Below, one piece after another: positions 22,301 to 38,900 of a DNA stretch of 64,000 nucleotides. The notes below the pieces were generated by a model that was not told the origin of the DNA, searched no databases, and saw only the letters and a list, made by a program, of their open reading frames with translations. The stretch's first letter is position 1; each line of letters opens with the position of its first letter. The DNA lies in contig JABBOT010000005.1 of assembly GCA_016165875.1 (NCBI GenBank), positions 20,027,203 through 20,091,202 on the forward strand. Direction: 5' to 3'. The DNA is from Acanthopleura granulata (Eukaryota; Mollusca; Polyplacophora; Chitonida; Chitonidae). The translations under genes and the position numbers were made by a program.

Positions 22301-25300
22301 TTCCTATACAGACTGAGTTTTATAGAACTATCAAAAAGCCTGGGAGTTGGTTGTTCACTGGGTATAAGAATTTCCAGCTGAAATGTGAATACAGGATCTA
22401 TTTTGATACAAATATATTCTTTGTTCACATTAATTTAAATCATTTGTCCAAATCTAAAACAGGGAAGCATGTAAACCTCACATGTAAACGCACATACAAC
22501 GTACCTTCTATCTCTTATTTATTACAATGCACCAACTTACTTTTGAAGGTCACAGATAACCACTCTACATAAACACTGACACTGACAACTTTTGTGTACA
22601 AATATACCTTGACACACCATGTCCATGCATTAAGCCTAGCACAGTTGTTTACCAGGGGCCCCTGTGGCTCAGTAAGTTAGCGCACTAGCACAGCGCAATG
22701 ACCCAAAGCCTCCCACCAATGCGGTCACTGTGAGTTCAAGTCCAGCTCATGCTGGCTTCCTCTCCCGTCATATGTGGGAAGGTCTGCCAGCAACCTGCGG
22801 ATGATCGTGTGTTTCCCTCGGGCTCGGTCTGGTTTCCTTCCACCATAATGCTGGCCGCCGTCGTATAAGTGAATTATTCTTGAGTACGGCGTAAAACACC
22901 AATCAAATAAATATATACATACAGCTGTTTACCCAATTACTCAGACATTCTCAATCCTTATTTTGTTTGCTTGATCTGGGTTTTTTGTTGCATTTTCACA
23001 TTATCTTGGTCAAATTATAATAGTGTCGCTTTGCAGGAGACAAGGCACACTGACACCATGTCGACAGTGCTGCCTCAGTGGAATGCTATGCTGCAGATAC
23101 GTGTACCACTATCGGACAAGACACTTCTTCCACTATTACAGATATCAGACCACAGTATTGTGGACATCAGGCCAACCAGTACTTGGCCTATCCTGTTATG
23201 TTGAGAACTAGAACTGAAATTTGTTGCTGTTTAGATATTATTCAACAAATAAATCAAATATAAGTCTGTATGAATTAACTTTAAACTTCATCTGAAGACT
23301 GAATAACATCTTTGGAGAAATTTTTTAAATGAATAATCTCTAAATAACCTTTCACATATCATATTCTAAAAAAAGGATAATAAAACATAAACAAAAAAAT
23401 AAAAAATATGTTAACCTATATACTAAAAGTCACAACTTCAACCTGTTGCCACAAACATACTACTTCATTTTTCCTATTTGTTCTAAATATGATAGATTAA
23501 ACGGTCATCACAAGACAAACCTTTGAATGCTGCCCAGTGTAGTGCGTTGTCTCCATCCTTATCCACCAGCTGCAGTCGTGCCCCCTTGCCCATAAGGTAA
23601 CCTGCCAGCATCGTCTGTCCATACTGGGCACACACAATGAGAGGCGTACAGCCTTTATTATCAGTTACGTCCAGTGATACCCCAGCCTGTACTAAAACGT
23701 CCACAGCGGCTATGTGCCCGTTGACGCACGCCCAGTGGATAGGCCGCGCTGCCAGTTCATTATTGCTGGGCTCATTGTATGGGCCCTTGTTTTCTATAAT
23801 GTAGCGGAGAAGGGTGATGTGCCCGCCTAGGCAGACCCAGTGAGCAGGGGTGTGGCCTTTGTCATCACGAGCAGAGAAGACCTCCGTGCCATAATGTTCC
23901 ACCAAAGTCTGCACAGGAACCAGCATTCTGAAACATCGCAGAAAACCGACTTTATAGCCCTCTATAGTAGACGAATTATGATAATGTATTAGCTCTAAAT
24001 CTTCAAGAAATGCAACCGCAGAAATATCAGACATATTATGAGAATGTATTACCCCTAAATCCTCAAAAAATGCAACCATACAAATATCAGACATATTATG
24101 AGAATGTATTACCCCTAAATCCTCAAAAAATGCAACCACAGAAATATCAGACATATATTGATAATGTATTACTCCTAAATCCTCAAAAAATGCAAACATA
24201 CAAATATCAGACATATTATGAGAATGTATTACCCCTCGATCCTCAAAAACTAGAACCACACAAATACCAGACATATTACGATAATGTATTACTCTTAAAT
24301 CCTCAAAAAATGCAACAACAGAAATATCCTTGTTTTTCATATTAAACATGGACAAAATCATACATATCAAAATCAACAATCAAATCCACCATCAAAATCT
24401 CTGAAAATCACAGTTGATCTAAAGAATTTACCTTGGTAAATCTCTCTGTAATTTTCATTTATCAGAGTTCATACAGTGTTTTTTACAGCTGAATGGCCAC
24501 AACCAATTTTCGCAACCTTATCTTCTGATTGTAACACAGTTAATACTACACCATGCATGGTGCTTAGCACCTTTTGTTGTGAATTCTGATGTCTTATATT
24601 CTGATATTATCTATGCATAGTAGTTGTATACTCAACACAACTCCATGCTTGAAAACAAATCATATTCAGACGGACCTCATCCATGGTTATTAATAAAACT
24701 TCTACATGTGCCTCATCAACCAGTGCAGCCAACAAGGATAAACCAGTGATCCCTGTCAGCTGGTTGTCCTCTCACACTGATGCACTACTGTAATAAGCCT
24801 GCCATTACACCTGTTGTTCTTCGGGTCATATGCCAAAGTTCTTCATGAATGCTTCTCACATATGATGGCATTTTCAATTCACATTGTGATTCAGTACGCA
24901 CTGCTTCACTTTGTATATTTGTCTGCAGAGAGATGTTAGAGATACCCAAATTCACGGCGGAGTGGGAGATTTCCTTACGAATGCAGTTGTTATTGACAGG
25001 TGGGTAATTCTTCATGACATATGAGACTCTCTGTTTTGTGACCCAGAACTACAAAATAGCAGGAGTACTTGGAACATCTGGCCATTTCAAATTTCTCTAG
25101 TACGATTCATCATAGAATAACTAGAGTGGATATTTTAGAGTACGGCATCAGACACCAATCAAATAACCAGAGTGGATGTTTATACTGACTGCTAAATCAT
25201 CTGCAATATTAAATACTGGTGTCACCTCTGGACACATCCCTAACCTCTTTCCTGATTTGTCCTTAGCAACGACCCAATTTATAACGCAAGGCCTAAGTGA

Positions 25301-25759
25301 AGGCAAGCGTTCGAAAAAAAGAAAAAAAACGACAAAAGATCATCATCCCAAACAACATGCATGGCAACACTTCTTGAAGATTTCTTCCAAAAAAGTAACA
25401 AACGTATAAGCAGCTGCTATTCACGACAAAGAGGATGGCTTTTACATATCAGAGTTTTTTTGACAGTGACCCATCAGCCCTTTCCCTAAACAGATCTAAC
25501 AGAACGGAATGACTACGCCGGTCAGTCCTCCCTGAGTTTTGTCGCGGTATGTTGCAACAGCTCTGAAACTTTACCCAGATTTCACGGCATCAAATATCGG
25601 ATGTGCCTTCGGTTCTTTAGATTCCTTTCCTTCTTCTCTCTCCATGTCTCCGTGACCGTGGTTGCAGTTTGGTCCGTGCTGATGGAAGTTTGTTGAGCTG
25701 CCCGAGGCCTGGCTACCCTGACTGACCGCCATATTTACACCGTCTACAGCGTGTGTCAC
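16378..25759 (-). CDS. Patsas: Ankyrin-repeat DHHC palmitoyltransferase (Patsas/HIP14 type), complete gene
   Basis: Exons on the - strand: 25759-25575, 23927-23521, 22215-22082, 21820-21678, 21251-21155, 20909-20757, 20205-20033, then one of two alternative exons (19117-18952 or 17396-17222), then 16572-16378 (stop TAG). All junctions are GT-AG and phases agree, giving 550 or 553 residues. The order is: an acidic/His-rich N-terminus; ankyrin repeats (for example [40 protein letters not shown]); two membrane helices; the DPG motif (SVDPGFLP); the cysteine-rich domain with [12 protein letters not shown]; two more helices; then the TTxE motif (LTTNE) and an NPFNRG end motif. The enzyme S-acylates cysteines of membrane proteins, with the DHHC cysteine as acyl carrier. 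The short N-terminus and [11 protein letters not shown] resemble Drosophila Patsas more than vertebrate ZDHHC17/13; that choice rests on memory of the family. Confidence 0.92.
17222..17396 (-). CDS. Alternative exon 8b of the palmitoyltransferase gene
   Basis: 175 bp, entering in phase 2 after the acceptor TTTCAG and leaving in phase 0 at GTAAGG. It encodes a helix ([20 protein letters not shown]), a loop containing GW, and a second helix ([20 protein letters not shown]). It aligns throughout with exon 8a: F..F.....VN..L near the start, GW in the loop, and IG.....FF..I......T at the end. Including both 8a and 8b would shift the frame unless a second acceptor 4 nt downstream (CAGACAG) is used. 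Confidence 0.85.
18952..19117 (-). CDS. Alternative exon 8a of the palmitoyltransferase gene
   Basis: 166 bp, also phase 2 in (acceptor GTTGTAG) and phase 0 out (donor GTAAGA). It encodes [20 protein letters not shown], a GGWHWG loop and [20 protein letters not shown]: the same two-helix module as exon 8b but diverged. Its codon use is more GC-rich than 8b. Either exon joins correctly to the exon at 20033 and to the final exon at 16572. Confidence 0.85.
19190..19595. repeat. Degenerate minisatellite of about 31-35 bp in the intron before exon 8a
   Basis: About 11-12 imperfect units carry CATATGGGTGGGAACAACAC followed by TGTCTAAAGTC-like spacers. Units differ by several substitutions and small indels, so the array is old compared with the other arrays in the window. 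Confidence 0.85.
21338..21446 (-). mobile_element. SINE family 1, antisense 3' fragment
   Basis: Tail TTTATTTATTTATTTGACTAG, then ATGTTCAAGAATATTTCACTTA, CGGCCGCCAGCATTATAG and GGAAATCGGGCAGAGCCC; the rest of the element is missing. It lies in an intron of the palmitoyltransferase gene. Confidence 0.8.
22655..22917 (+). mobile_element. SINE family 1, full-length copy with target-site duplication
   Basis: It begins GGGGCCCCTGTGGCTCAG (A-box region), has the B-box-like GTGAGTTCAAGTCCAG, the body, and the tail GTAAAACACCAATCAAATAA. It is flanked by near-identical 13-bp copies (ACAGTTGTTTACC at 22641 and ACAGCTGTTTACC at 22921). It sits in a palmitoyltransferase intron, opposite to the gene. Confidence 0.92.
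23028..23205. mobile_element. SINE-like family 2, diverged fragment
   Basis: It shares GACATCAGGCCAACCAGT and upstream spaced matches with the elements at 40260 and 59740 (there GACACCAGGCCGACCAGT). Only part of the body is recognisable. Confidence 0.45.
23957..24335 (-). repeat. 60-bp tandem array abutting ankyrin exon 2
   Basis: Six to seven copies of a 60-bp unit (core AAATCCTCAAAAAATGCAAC, then ATATCAGACATATTATGAGA, then ATGTATTACCCCT on the + strand). The unit is 20 codons, so the - strand reads an open repeat ([14 protein letters not shown]) directly into the ankyrin exon. The exon's acceptor AG at 23928 lies downstream of the array, so the array is most simply intronic. Confidence 0.93.
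25575..25759 (-). CDS. First coding exon of the palmitoyltransferase gene
   Basis: ATG at 25759, 61 whole codons plus two bases, donor GTAAAG at 25574. It encodes [14 protein letters not shown], a His-rich stretch ([13 protein letters not shown]), an acidic/lysine stretch, and [10 protein letters not shown], which opens the first ankyrin repeat. A second in-frame ATG is at codon 10. Joining to 23927 gives [17 protein letters not shown], a normal ankyrin start. Confidence 0.88.
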
Positions 25760-26728
25760 ATGTTAAGGCACATCTGTGCAAGATATACGAACTTGTTGAG
25801 ACAGAGCGCGTTAAGAAGTCACGTGATTCGGACTTAATCCTCTCGTATGTCATGAATGTCTATGTGACTATCCACTGAAAATATCTGTGTCTTTAAAATT
25901 TAGTTAATTGCGTTAAAAAGCGAATTTACCATCACTCTGGGTATATTGAAAGAATAGTATTAATATCGGGGGGGGGGGGTACGGGATTTTTTTAGTGAAA
26001 TAATTAGCGCATGTATCATGGGATACAACATTACATTTTCATGTATCGCAGATGTCGGCCTATCTAAGCCATGCACTTCATAAAAAGAAAAGATATCTGA
26101 AATGTAAACAAGCATTTAAGACATTCACATACATGTGCACAAACATCTTCAAAATGCATTCCACCGTTTTTTTTTAAGAAACAGCCAAACCTATATAGCT
26201 ACATTCATCGAGACTTTTGACTTTTAGAAACGCTGAGAGAGTCTCTGATGTCTTTTTCAGAAAACACCAATAATTTTAAGCAAAAGCAAAATCATATGCT
26301 AAAGGTAATTTGCCCATTGGCCAGCTCAGAATCTCATTTTCTGTATACCATATACCTATCCTTATCATACAGTTATATCAGTATGTCTCTTTACTTCCAG
26401 AATGAACAAGCAACATTAAAACTTTTTAATACTTGAAACAAATAGTTTAAATAAGTTTATTTGTAGCAGTCTATAGTCACTCTTCATGCAAATGGAAGGA
26501 AACCATTGATGTCCATTAATCTGAAAGTTTTAATCAGAGTATATAAATCAAAGCATCAATTTACTGGTTTGCTAAAAACAATTATTTAAGATTCTGAAAA
26601 TAAATGATGGATAAGAGATGCCAATATCGCCGTAACTATTTTGATGAAATACATCATGGACTAGAGGAAGTTGTGTCGCACAGACGCATTTCCGCTTGTC
26701 ATCGGGGACAGTAAAATAAAGTCTGAAA
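25760..26728. promoter_or_regulatory. Candidate bidirectional promoter region between the palmitoyltransferase gene and RBX1
   Basis: The two start codons face away from each other, 969 bp apart, with no repeat recognised except a G-run at 25969-25979. The 5' UTRs of both genes must lie here or be spliced from here. No specific TATA or initiator element can be defended. Confidence 0.45.
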
Positions 26729-32118
<5,390 letters not shown>

Positions 32119-33057
32119 CCTATGACATCCTTGTAAGTGACCTCTGACCCCTCACTTAGACACCCTACTTCTCTGTTGTCCTGTTTATGTATGAAAGGAG
32201 TTATGTAAAACTTGTCCATTTCCTCAAAAGCTGATTGTGTCAAGTTGATTTTTTGCAACAACTCGCATAAATAGTGTTTGACTTAGTTTCTTCACAAAAC
32301 ATTTCATTTTGGATTTAGGCTGAAGAACTACCAACCAAGGCATTATCTTGAGTTTATGAAGCACATTGTATCGTGAAACCAAACCCAGACATTATGATTC
32401 AGTCACCTAACACATAGTTGACTCGTACAGGGACTTACCGTGCGAAATACTGAGCACCAAGAGAGGAAGGCAAATGTGCCAAGTTTGACAGTTCTAGGGT
32501 CTGTTCTACGTACAAGGTGTAAGTCATGTCCAAGGTAATTGTCATGACAACACATACTGCAGAGATACGTCGCCATGGTAGTAACCTTTGAAGAAACATT
32601 ATTCCCTCTGCGTAAGACAGGCCCCTGAAGATGTATGGGGCGTGCAGATGTCTGTGCGGTCTCCTCCCTCCATAATGCTCACAGCCACCGTTTAAGTGAA
32701 ATATTCTTGAGTACTGCATAAGACACGAACCATATCAAACCAAATCAAATCATCTCTTCTGATCAAAATCGCTGTCTAACCCAGCTTTGGTTTGAATCCA
32801 GGTCTACGTGTTACACAGTCAACGTCCTGGCAGCTGGGTTGTCACAGGGTACTCAAGGTTGTTCATGTATTTAATGGATTGTTGGTTAATGCCATCGCTC
32901 AAAATTTTTCACTTTTATGATGTCTTTCGATTTTTTGCCAAGAGTCAGTTGGAGCTCTCAAAGTAAACCACTGACATTATTTACTAACTTTTTTACATGT
33001 GATGAACAGATATGCAAACCATATTGGTGGTTCCTGCTAATGATTGCTTCCTGTATG

Positions 33058-33192
33058 GCAATACATGGAAAGGTCTGCCAGCAACCTGTTTTTGATCAAG
33101 GGTTTCTGTTTCCTCCTCACCATAATGCTGGCTGCCATCTTATAAACTGAATATTCTTGAGTATTGCATAAAACACCAAATAAATAAATATT
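33058..33192 (+). mobile_element. SINE family 1, 3' fragment
   Basis: GGAAAGGTCTGCCAGCAACC, then CACCATAATGCTGGCTGCCA, GAATATTCTTGAGTATTGCA and the AAATAAATAAATA tail. The head is missing. Confidence 0.75.
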
Positions 33193-34462
33193 GGTGGAAG
33201 ACAAGTGTTCGATGGTTTGGATTTGCACAAACGGCCATATAAGTGTCATCAACCGTTTACCAAGTCCCACAAATAGTAAGAGTAAGGGATTCCACAATTC
33301 CTGAGTGGTGCAATTACAGAATGAGAGTTAAAAAAGACACCAGATCACAAATGATATTCTGAACATTTTCCAGTTTAATAATCTTAATAACTGAACCTCA
33401 CATCAGACAAGCGAAATGAATTTCATCTAACCCTATATGACAAAAACCAACTTGAGCCAATTTCACATTAAAGTGGGTGAACATGGATATATGTCAGTAC
33501 AATAAATATTACAGTAAAATGCAACAAGTTACCGGGGGCCACCTTATGATGAAGTTTTAACATCCATAATAACCTTTAGTGAAGACAAGATGTATTGAAG
33601 AGGACCACCTTATGATGAAGTAATATCCACGACAACCTATAGTGAAGAGCAGATGCAACATCACTAAAGCTTTGGAAAAATGGGCTCTGTCTTATGGTAC
33701 AGTATTATGCTTACTACTTGGCACATCTTCGGCACACTTAAGAGCAAATTTCACAGGACGGTGGTTAATTCCACAGAGAGTTTTGACAGGAGTCAAAATG
33801 TGATTTGAACGCTTAATTTTGAACCCTCAGTGCAAAAATTGGGAACATGATGGGTATGTTATAAGCCATGAACCCCAATTGATTTTTCTTGCACCATATC
33901 GTGCATATGGTATTAAAGGTTTACATTGTGACTGAAGTCAAAACCTTTCTTTGTGGAACTGACTTTATGAACTTGACCTACTGTGAACACCTTTAGGGTA
34001 AATAGGACTGCTGCCAGAGGTTGAATAGAAGTGTACAGTTTGAATGGATACATGTGGCTCCCAAGGCAACCCTCGTTAAAGATATAACTCCGCATTTTCG
34101 AGTAAATCACCACATGTTCAGAAGCAAAAAGTATTCATTTGATACTACTGAATGCATTGCTGCACCTGTGTTAAGTAGTCCTCACCAGTAGGACGCCTTG
34201 AAAAACTTGCCACAAGCTGAGTTAATTAATCACAAACCTGCGCTTAGTTTACATGGGCACAGCTGAAGTTGTTCACAGTCGACAATACCAGAATATTGTG
34301 TTCTATCTCTTCTCGGAAGAAGCCCTACAATTATTCATCACGTCTGAAAGGGAGGAGTGGACCTAGAACTCTGCACAATGGCTCTCAAAACAGCAAAATA
34401 CTTGCCTGACAGGGATTGCTTAGGCTAAGGAACAAGGGGAATGTTCATATGAGGGCATGTTT

Positions 34463-34626
34463 CAGTAGGGGAGTTCCGAGGAAAGCAAAGCCCTACTGTA
34501 CCATGTGAACTATCAAAAATGTTAGACAATTATTTCTGATTACATTTACAAAAATGGGTGACTAAGAAGTGTTTCGAACAAAGTTACTTAGACTAGACGT
34601 ATGATAGGGCAAATTGAGCAGCTCTC
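34463..34626. mobile_element. Partial copy of the AGGGGAGTTTCGAG-TIR MITE
   Basis: It starts CAGTAGGGGAGTTCCGAG and follows the element at 52761 through ACCATGTG, TCAAAAATGTTAG, ATTTCTGATT, TTAGACTAGACGTA and ATAGGGCAAATTGAG. The right terminal repeat was not found, so the copy is truncated. Confidence 0.7.
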
Positions 34627-35931
34627 TGCTATCAAGCTAGATGGCATCAAAAGTCGTGAGTTCAAATCTCGCTGCAGCCTGTGTTTTTGCTATGCTTTGG
34701 ACATATATAGTTGATACCCACTCCCTGAAGATGAATGCAATATTGCTTCAGAATACATGTATCATGAACCCAGTGGCCTGGTACACTCACAGCATTTGCA
34801 ACCACAGTTGTCTTGTGAAGTAATATGAGGCACACCTGATGGATTCTTCCAGTGCAAACACCTTGGTGTACACAGAGTATACATCGTTATGCTGAATTTA
34901 TCAATGATAAGGATCAAGATTATCTTCTTTGCTAGCAAATATTATACAGCACTTTTAAGTGGACAAATTTAAGCTGATGAAAGAGTTTTAGCAAAATATA
35001 ATGTAACCAAAAGCTTATTATCACACTTCTTCAATATACTCCAATTTAATACAATGTTGACGAAAGGCTCACTGCATTACAAACTGAAGTCTGTATTGAG
35101 ATATTTTTCCTTAATTCTAGTAAATTATTTTTCCAAAATTACTCAGTTTACTTAACAAGTGACTTGAAGTCAACACTGCTTACCTGCAGCACATGAACAC
35201 ATCAAATACCTTATCAAATATTAATGAAACACACAGAACCAAATAAACACAAAACTGAATAATGAACAATCAAACATGAAATGTAAACATCTTCCTCTCA
35301 AATGCATACACACTGAGCCTTGAAAATCTCACACATTGACAATTCTCTTAAAAATTCCTTTTAATGTATGTACTTAAATATTTATCATTTTATGTGCAAG
35401 TAATACATATTTCAACTAGAAGACAGAACATATGTAGTGTAAAAAATTTTCCTTATCACATTATGATAAATGTAAATTCTATGTATCTTAGAACATTAAA
35501 CTTCAACTATAGACACCAATAATATTTGAAAAATCTACATGCAGAAAGCTAGTCTATACAAACATTCAACAGCAACATTATTCTTCTATTTCTTTTTTTC
35601 TCTTGTGCAACGAATTTCCTACATTAAAAGAAAGCATCACCCAGACTGTCAGACCCATGTAGTCAGATATGTCGAAATTATGCTAATCAGCACATCCACA
35701 AAAATTTTCATTCACGGTTGCTGATAACGAACAAATATTCAGAGAATATAAAAACAAATGAACTGAATATTACTTAATCCAAGGACAGGTCCTAAACACA
35801 ACAGGTATATCTACACGTTCTTTTTGTTTATGTATTTTCTCCTTGGTTTCCCTTTCCTTGTATTTTTGAACATGTAATTAGACACAGGGCGCTAGCAGAA
35901 TCGGACTGGACTTTCCAAAGCCGAGGCGCTG

Positions 35932-38900
35932 TTATGAAGCAGCAGGCGCCACGTCAGGGGCCAGCCGACATATCAAGGCAATACCCTTGTAGCTCATGTT
36001 ACGTATGAATGCTGGGCACTGGGGCTTAGAACAGAGGATTTCCACTTGTTGTCGGAGCTCAGCAAACGCCATCCTGAAAGAAAACAACACTTCAGTACGA
36101 CACTGCTTAGTAGACTGATTTTAGATTATGGTTAGAAGATGCTACTAGCAAACATCTGCTACCAGTATACTGGAACTGACTGTAGCTGAATGTCATACTG
36201 GAGAATTTTGGACTTCAACAAGAGTGATGCCATAATGATTTCAAATTTCGAGGCTTTTCTCAACCCAAAATTAACATTTTCCAGAAAACTAATGTATTTG
36301 TTCTTACTCGTTTTACTTTATACTGTGGATAAAGCAATTTCAAAAGGCTTGTGTTGGTTTTGTACATCAGTCCACAATGCACGTGCCAATTAAGATAGTT
36401 CTCATTTTCGATTTTTCTTTCAATTTCAAAGTGCATAAAAAAAATGTGATTCTCAACACACAGAAAATCTGTTCTCCTTTAGTAGGAATGACCTCATGTT
36501 GCGTTTGACATCGCCAAATGCATCATATGTATACCACAGATTACTGAACTGTACATACATGTCCTCAATCACTTAGTAGATGAGGCAAAAGAGACACTGT
36601 GGACTTACCGGCAATAAGGGTTCCTCCTGGAGGCGTACCGTAATGTGAGGAATCTGTAGTATACAAATGGGAGCAGCAACATGGCCTTACCTCTGAAACA
36701 CAAGGCGCATGGGCTTTACCTTTACACTGCTGTTACTAGAGTGTATGGAGTCACTGCACATACAACAAAGGGGTGAAAACAATCACACAAGCTGTGACTT
36801 TTTTTTCTTCTGTTTTGATTGATGTTTTATGTCCCTTTCATTTTATCACAACCCTGTCTCCATGTGGCAGGCCAAACCGTCTGCTGACATAATATTTATA
36901 ATGCTACCTCTCTCAAATAACATGTGGAAGACGCCAGACACCCAGTCTTATTGTATCGACACCAGAACAAGCCACTACTTGATCTATCCCTCTTATGCCC
37001 AATGCCAAGCAAGTCTTAAGTATGACTTGATTCGGAATTAAACTTTCACCATTATATGCTGCGACATAAATCACAGGCAGTTTTGATACAATCAAAAGGT
37101 GGGAATTAAAAAGGGGACAAAATTAAAGTCTATCTTCTCCAGATAAAATCGATGGAGATCCAAAGGTAAAATAAAAACTTTTCCCATCATAATAAGATTT
37201 ATCTTCCCAGGCTTGCTTGCACAAAGTTCTCTTGGGGGTACATGCACATAACTAGGTACCATGGCATTACTTCACAATGGGAGTTGTTTAACTGAACCAG
37301 GCGAATTCTCCAGACCCTCATACTGAACAGGTTTAACATTCTCCTCTACAATAATTCAGACATCTCGCAACAGTGGACAAGTGTGAAAATCGGTATAGCC
37401 CTGGTCAGTAGAACACCATGCTGAACAGACTGGCCAGCACTGACTCCCCACTCAATATACTGAAACCAGGCTTAACCAGTTTAATTACATTGACAAGGAC
37501 TGCAAGATATTACACCACTAAAAATATGTTCAAACTGAATGGTTTACAATTTCTCAACATTATAAGTCAATGTGATAAATCACTTGGTACTGTACACAAT
37601 GTCAAAAACTTATTTTACAAGTTTCATTCAAACTGTTTCAAGTGTGTACTTCCTTCTGTATGTCTTACATAAAAATCATGAAGATAATAGCAGGCATGAG
37701 GAACACTTCTGTGCAGGCAATGAACCTGAGGATGTTTGTCTGCTGTACGACGAGTTTGTTGACTAGATTGTGGGCAAACTGCAGGGAACCCGGCCCCATC
37801 AGCTGAAAAACAGAATCCATGAACATGTTAATTCCAGAACACAATGTTGTTAATTCATTTATTTGCTTGATGTTCTACGCCGTACTCAAGAACATTTCAC
37901 TTATAGGACGGCGGCCAGGAATTTGGTGGTAGGAAATCGGGCAGAGTCCAGGGGAAACCCACAGCCATTCACAGGTTGTTGGCGGACCTTCCCACGTAAG
38001 GCTGGAGAGGAAGCCAGTCGGAGCCAGCGTCAGCTCGGCTTGAACTCACAGCAATCACAATGGTGACAGGCACCTGAGTCATTATGCTGCACTGACCCCC
38101 CAATACTACGTTACACTGTTTCCGAACAACATGGGTTGCTTTTGTTCAACTTTACACATTTGACTGATGCTTCTCTCAGAATACAAAATCTTCACATAGA
38201 TAAGAAAGCATCTTGTAAAACTTCATTAACTATCAGTCATAAGTTATAATGTCTTGAAAAAAGTACCTAAAGAGATTAGGAAACTTGTTAGAAAGTTAAT
38301 TTCCTCAGCAAAGAGATCTTCTAGTTACATAGCGGCAATATGTATGGGTGGAGAAAACCAGGGGGCCTGAGAGAAACAACCAATCTTTCCTGTACTCACA
38401 AAACCTACTACTTCGGGGGCAGTCTACATGTAACAAAGCCATACTTACAGAACCTACATGTACTTACATTGAGGAGAGTCTTTGTGAAAGTTGTGGCATG
38501 TAACAATGCAAACAGGAACACTGGAACAAGAGACACTAGACACAGGTTAAGGTCCACAAAATGAAATATGAGGAGAGCTGTTCCATTGAACACAACTAGG
38601 CGACGTGGAGGAAAGTTGGTAATTTGTCCATCAAAACAAAAGGAAAGCGACGTATGGTCCGGTCTTGTTTTCATACATGCATATAGAAGAATAAATCCAC
38701 CCAGCAAACCCAGCTAGCCAGCAAACCCAGACAGCCAAAGCCAGACACAATTCAAGGCAGTGACCAACTTTCTTGCTCCAGGTGAGGAAATTATTCAGGG
38801 GAGACAACTTCGCAATTGTCTATGTCAACTTGTCCTTTCAGGTAGCAATAAATGCAACCATGTCACTGGCATTTTCGATGCTCACTTTTGTGACAATCAC

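Larger units (their letters stand above)
32119..35931. other. Convergent 3' region between RBX1 and TMEM33
   Basis: It holds both 3' UTRs and repeat fragments. Diverged SINE family 1 tails lie at about 32610-32740 and 33058-33192. A tandem duplication of about 64 bp lies at 33538-33650 (ACCTTATGATGAAGT repeated). A partial copy of the MITE described at 52761 lies at 34463-34626. Segment 34820-35800 is very AT-rich. Candidate + strand poly(A) signals for RBX1 are near 33180 and 33504; neither is firm. Confidence 0.45.

Noticed and set aside
24785..25015. 76-codon ORF in the first intron of the palmitoyltransferase gene
   Set aside because: No family resemblance and no flanking splice signals that fit the gene's phases.
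34636..34690. tRNA-like GAGTTCAAATCTCG segment
   Set aside because: An isolated B-box-like motif without a foldable cloverleaf.
38508..38525. Acceptor TTGTTCCAG for the TMEM33 exon at 38535
   Set aside because: It would delete five residues (SLVPV) from a conserved helix; the upstream CTAG acceptor restores the family sequence exactly.
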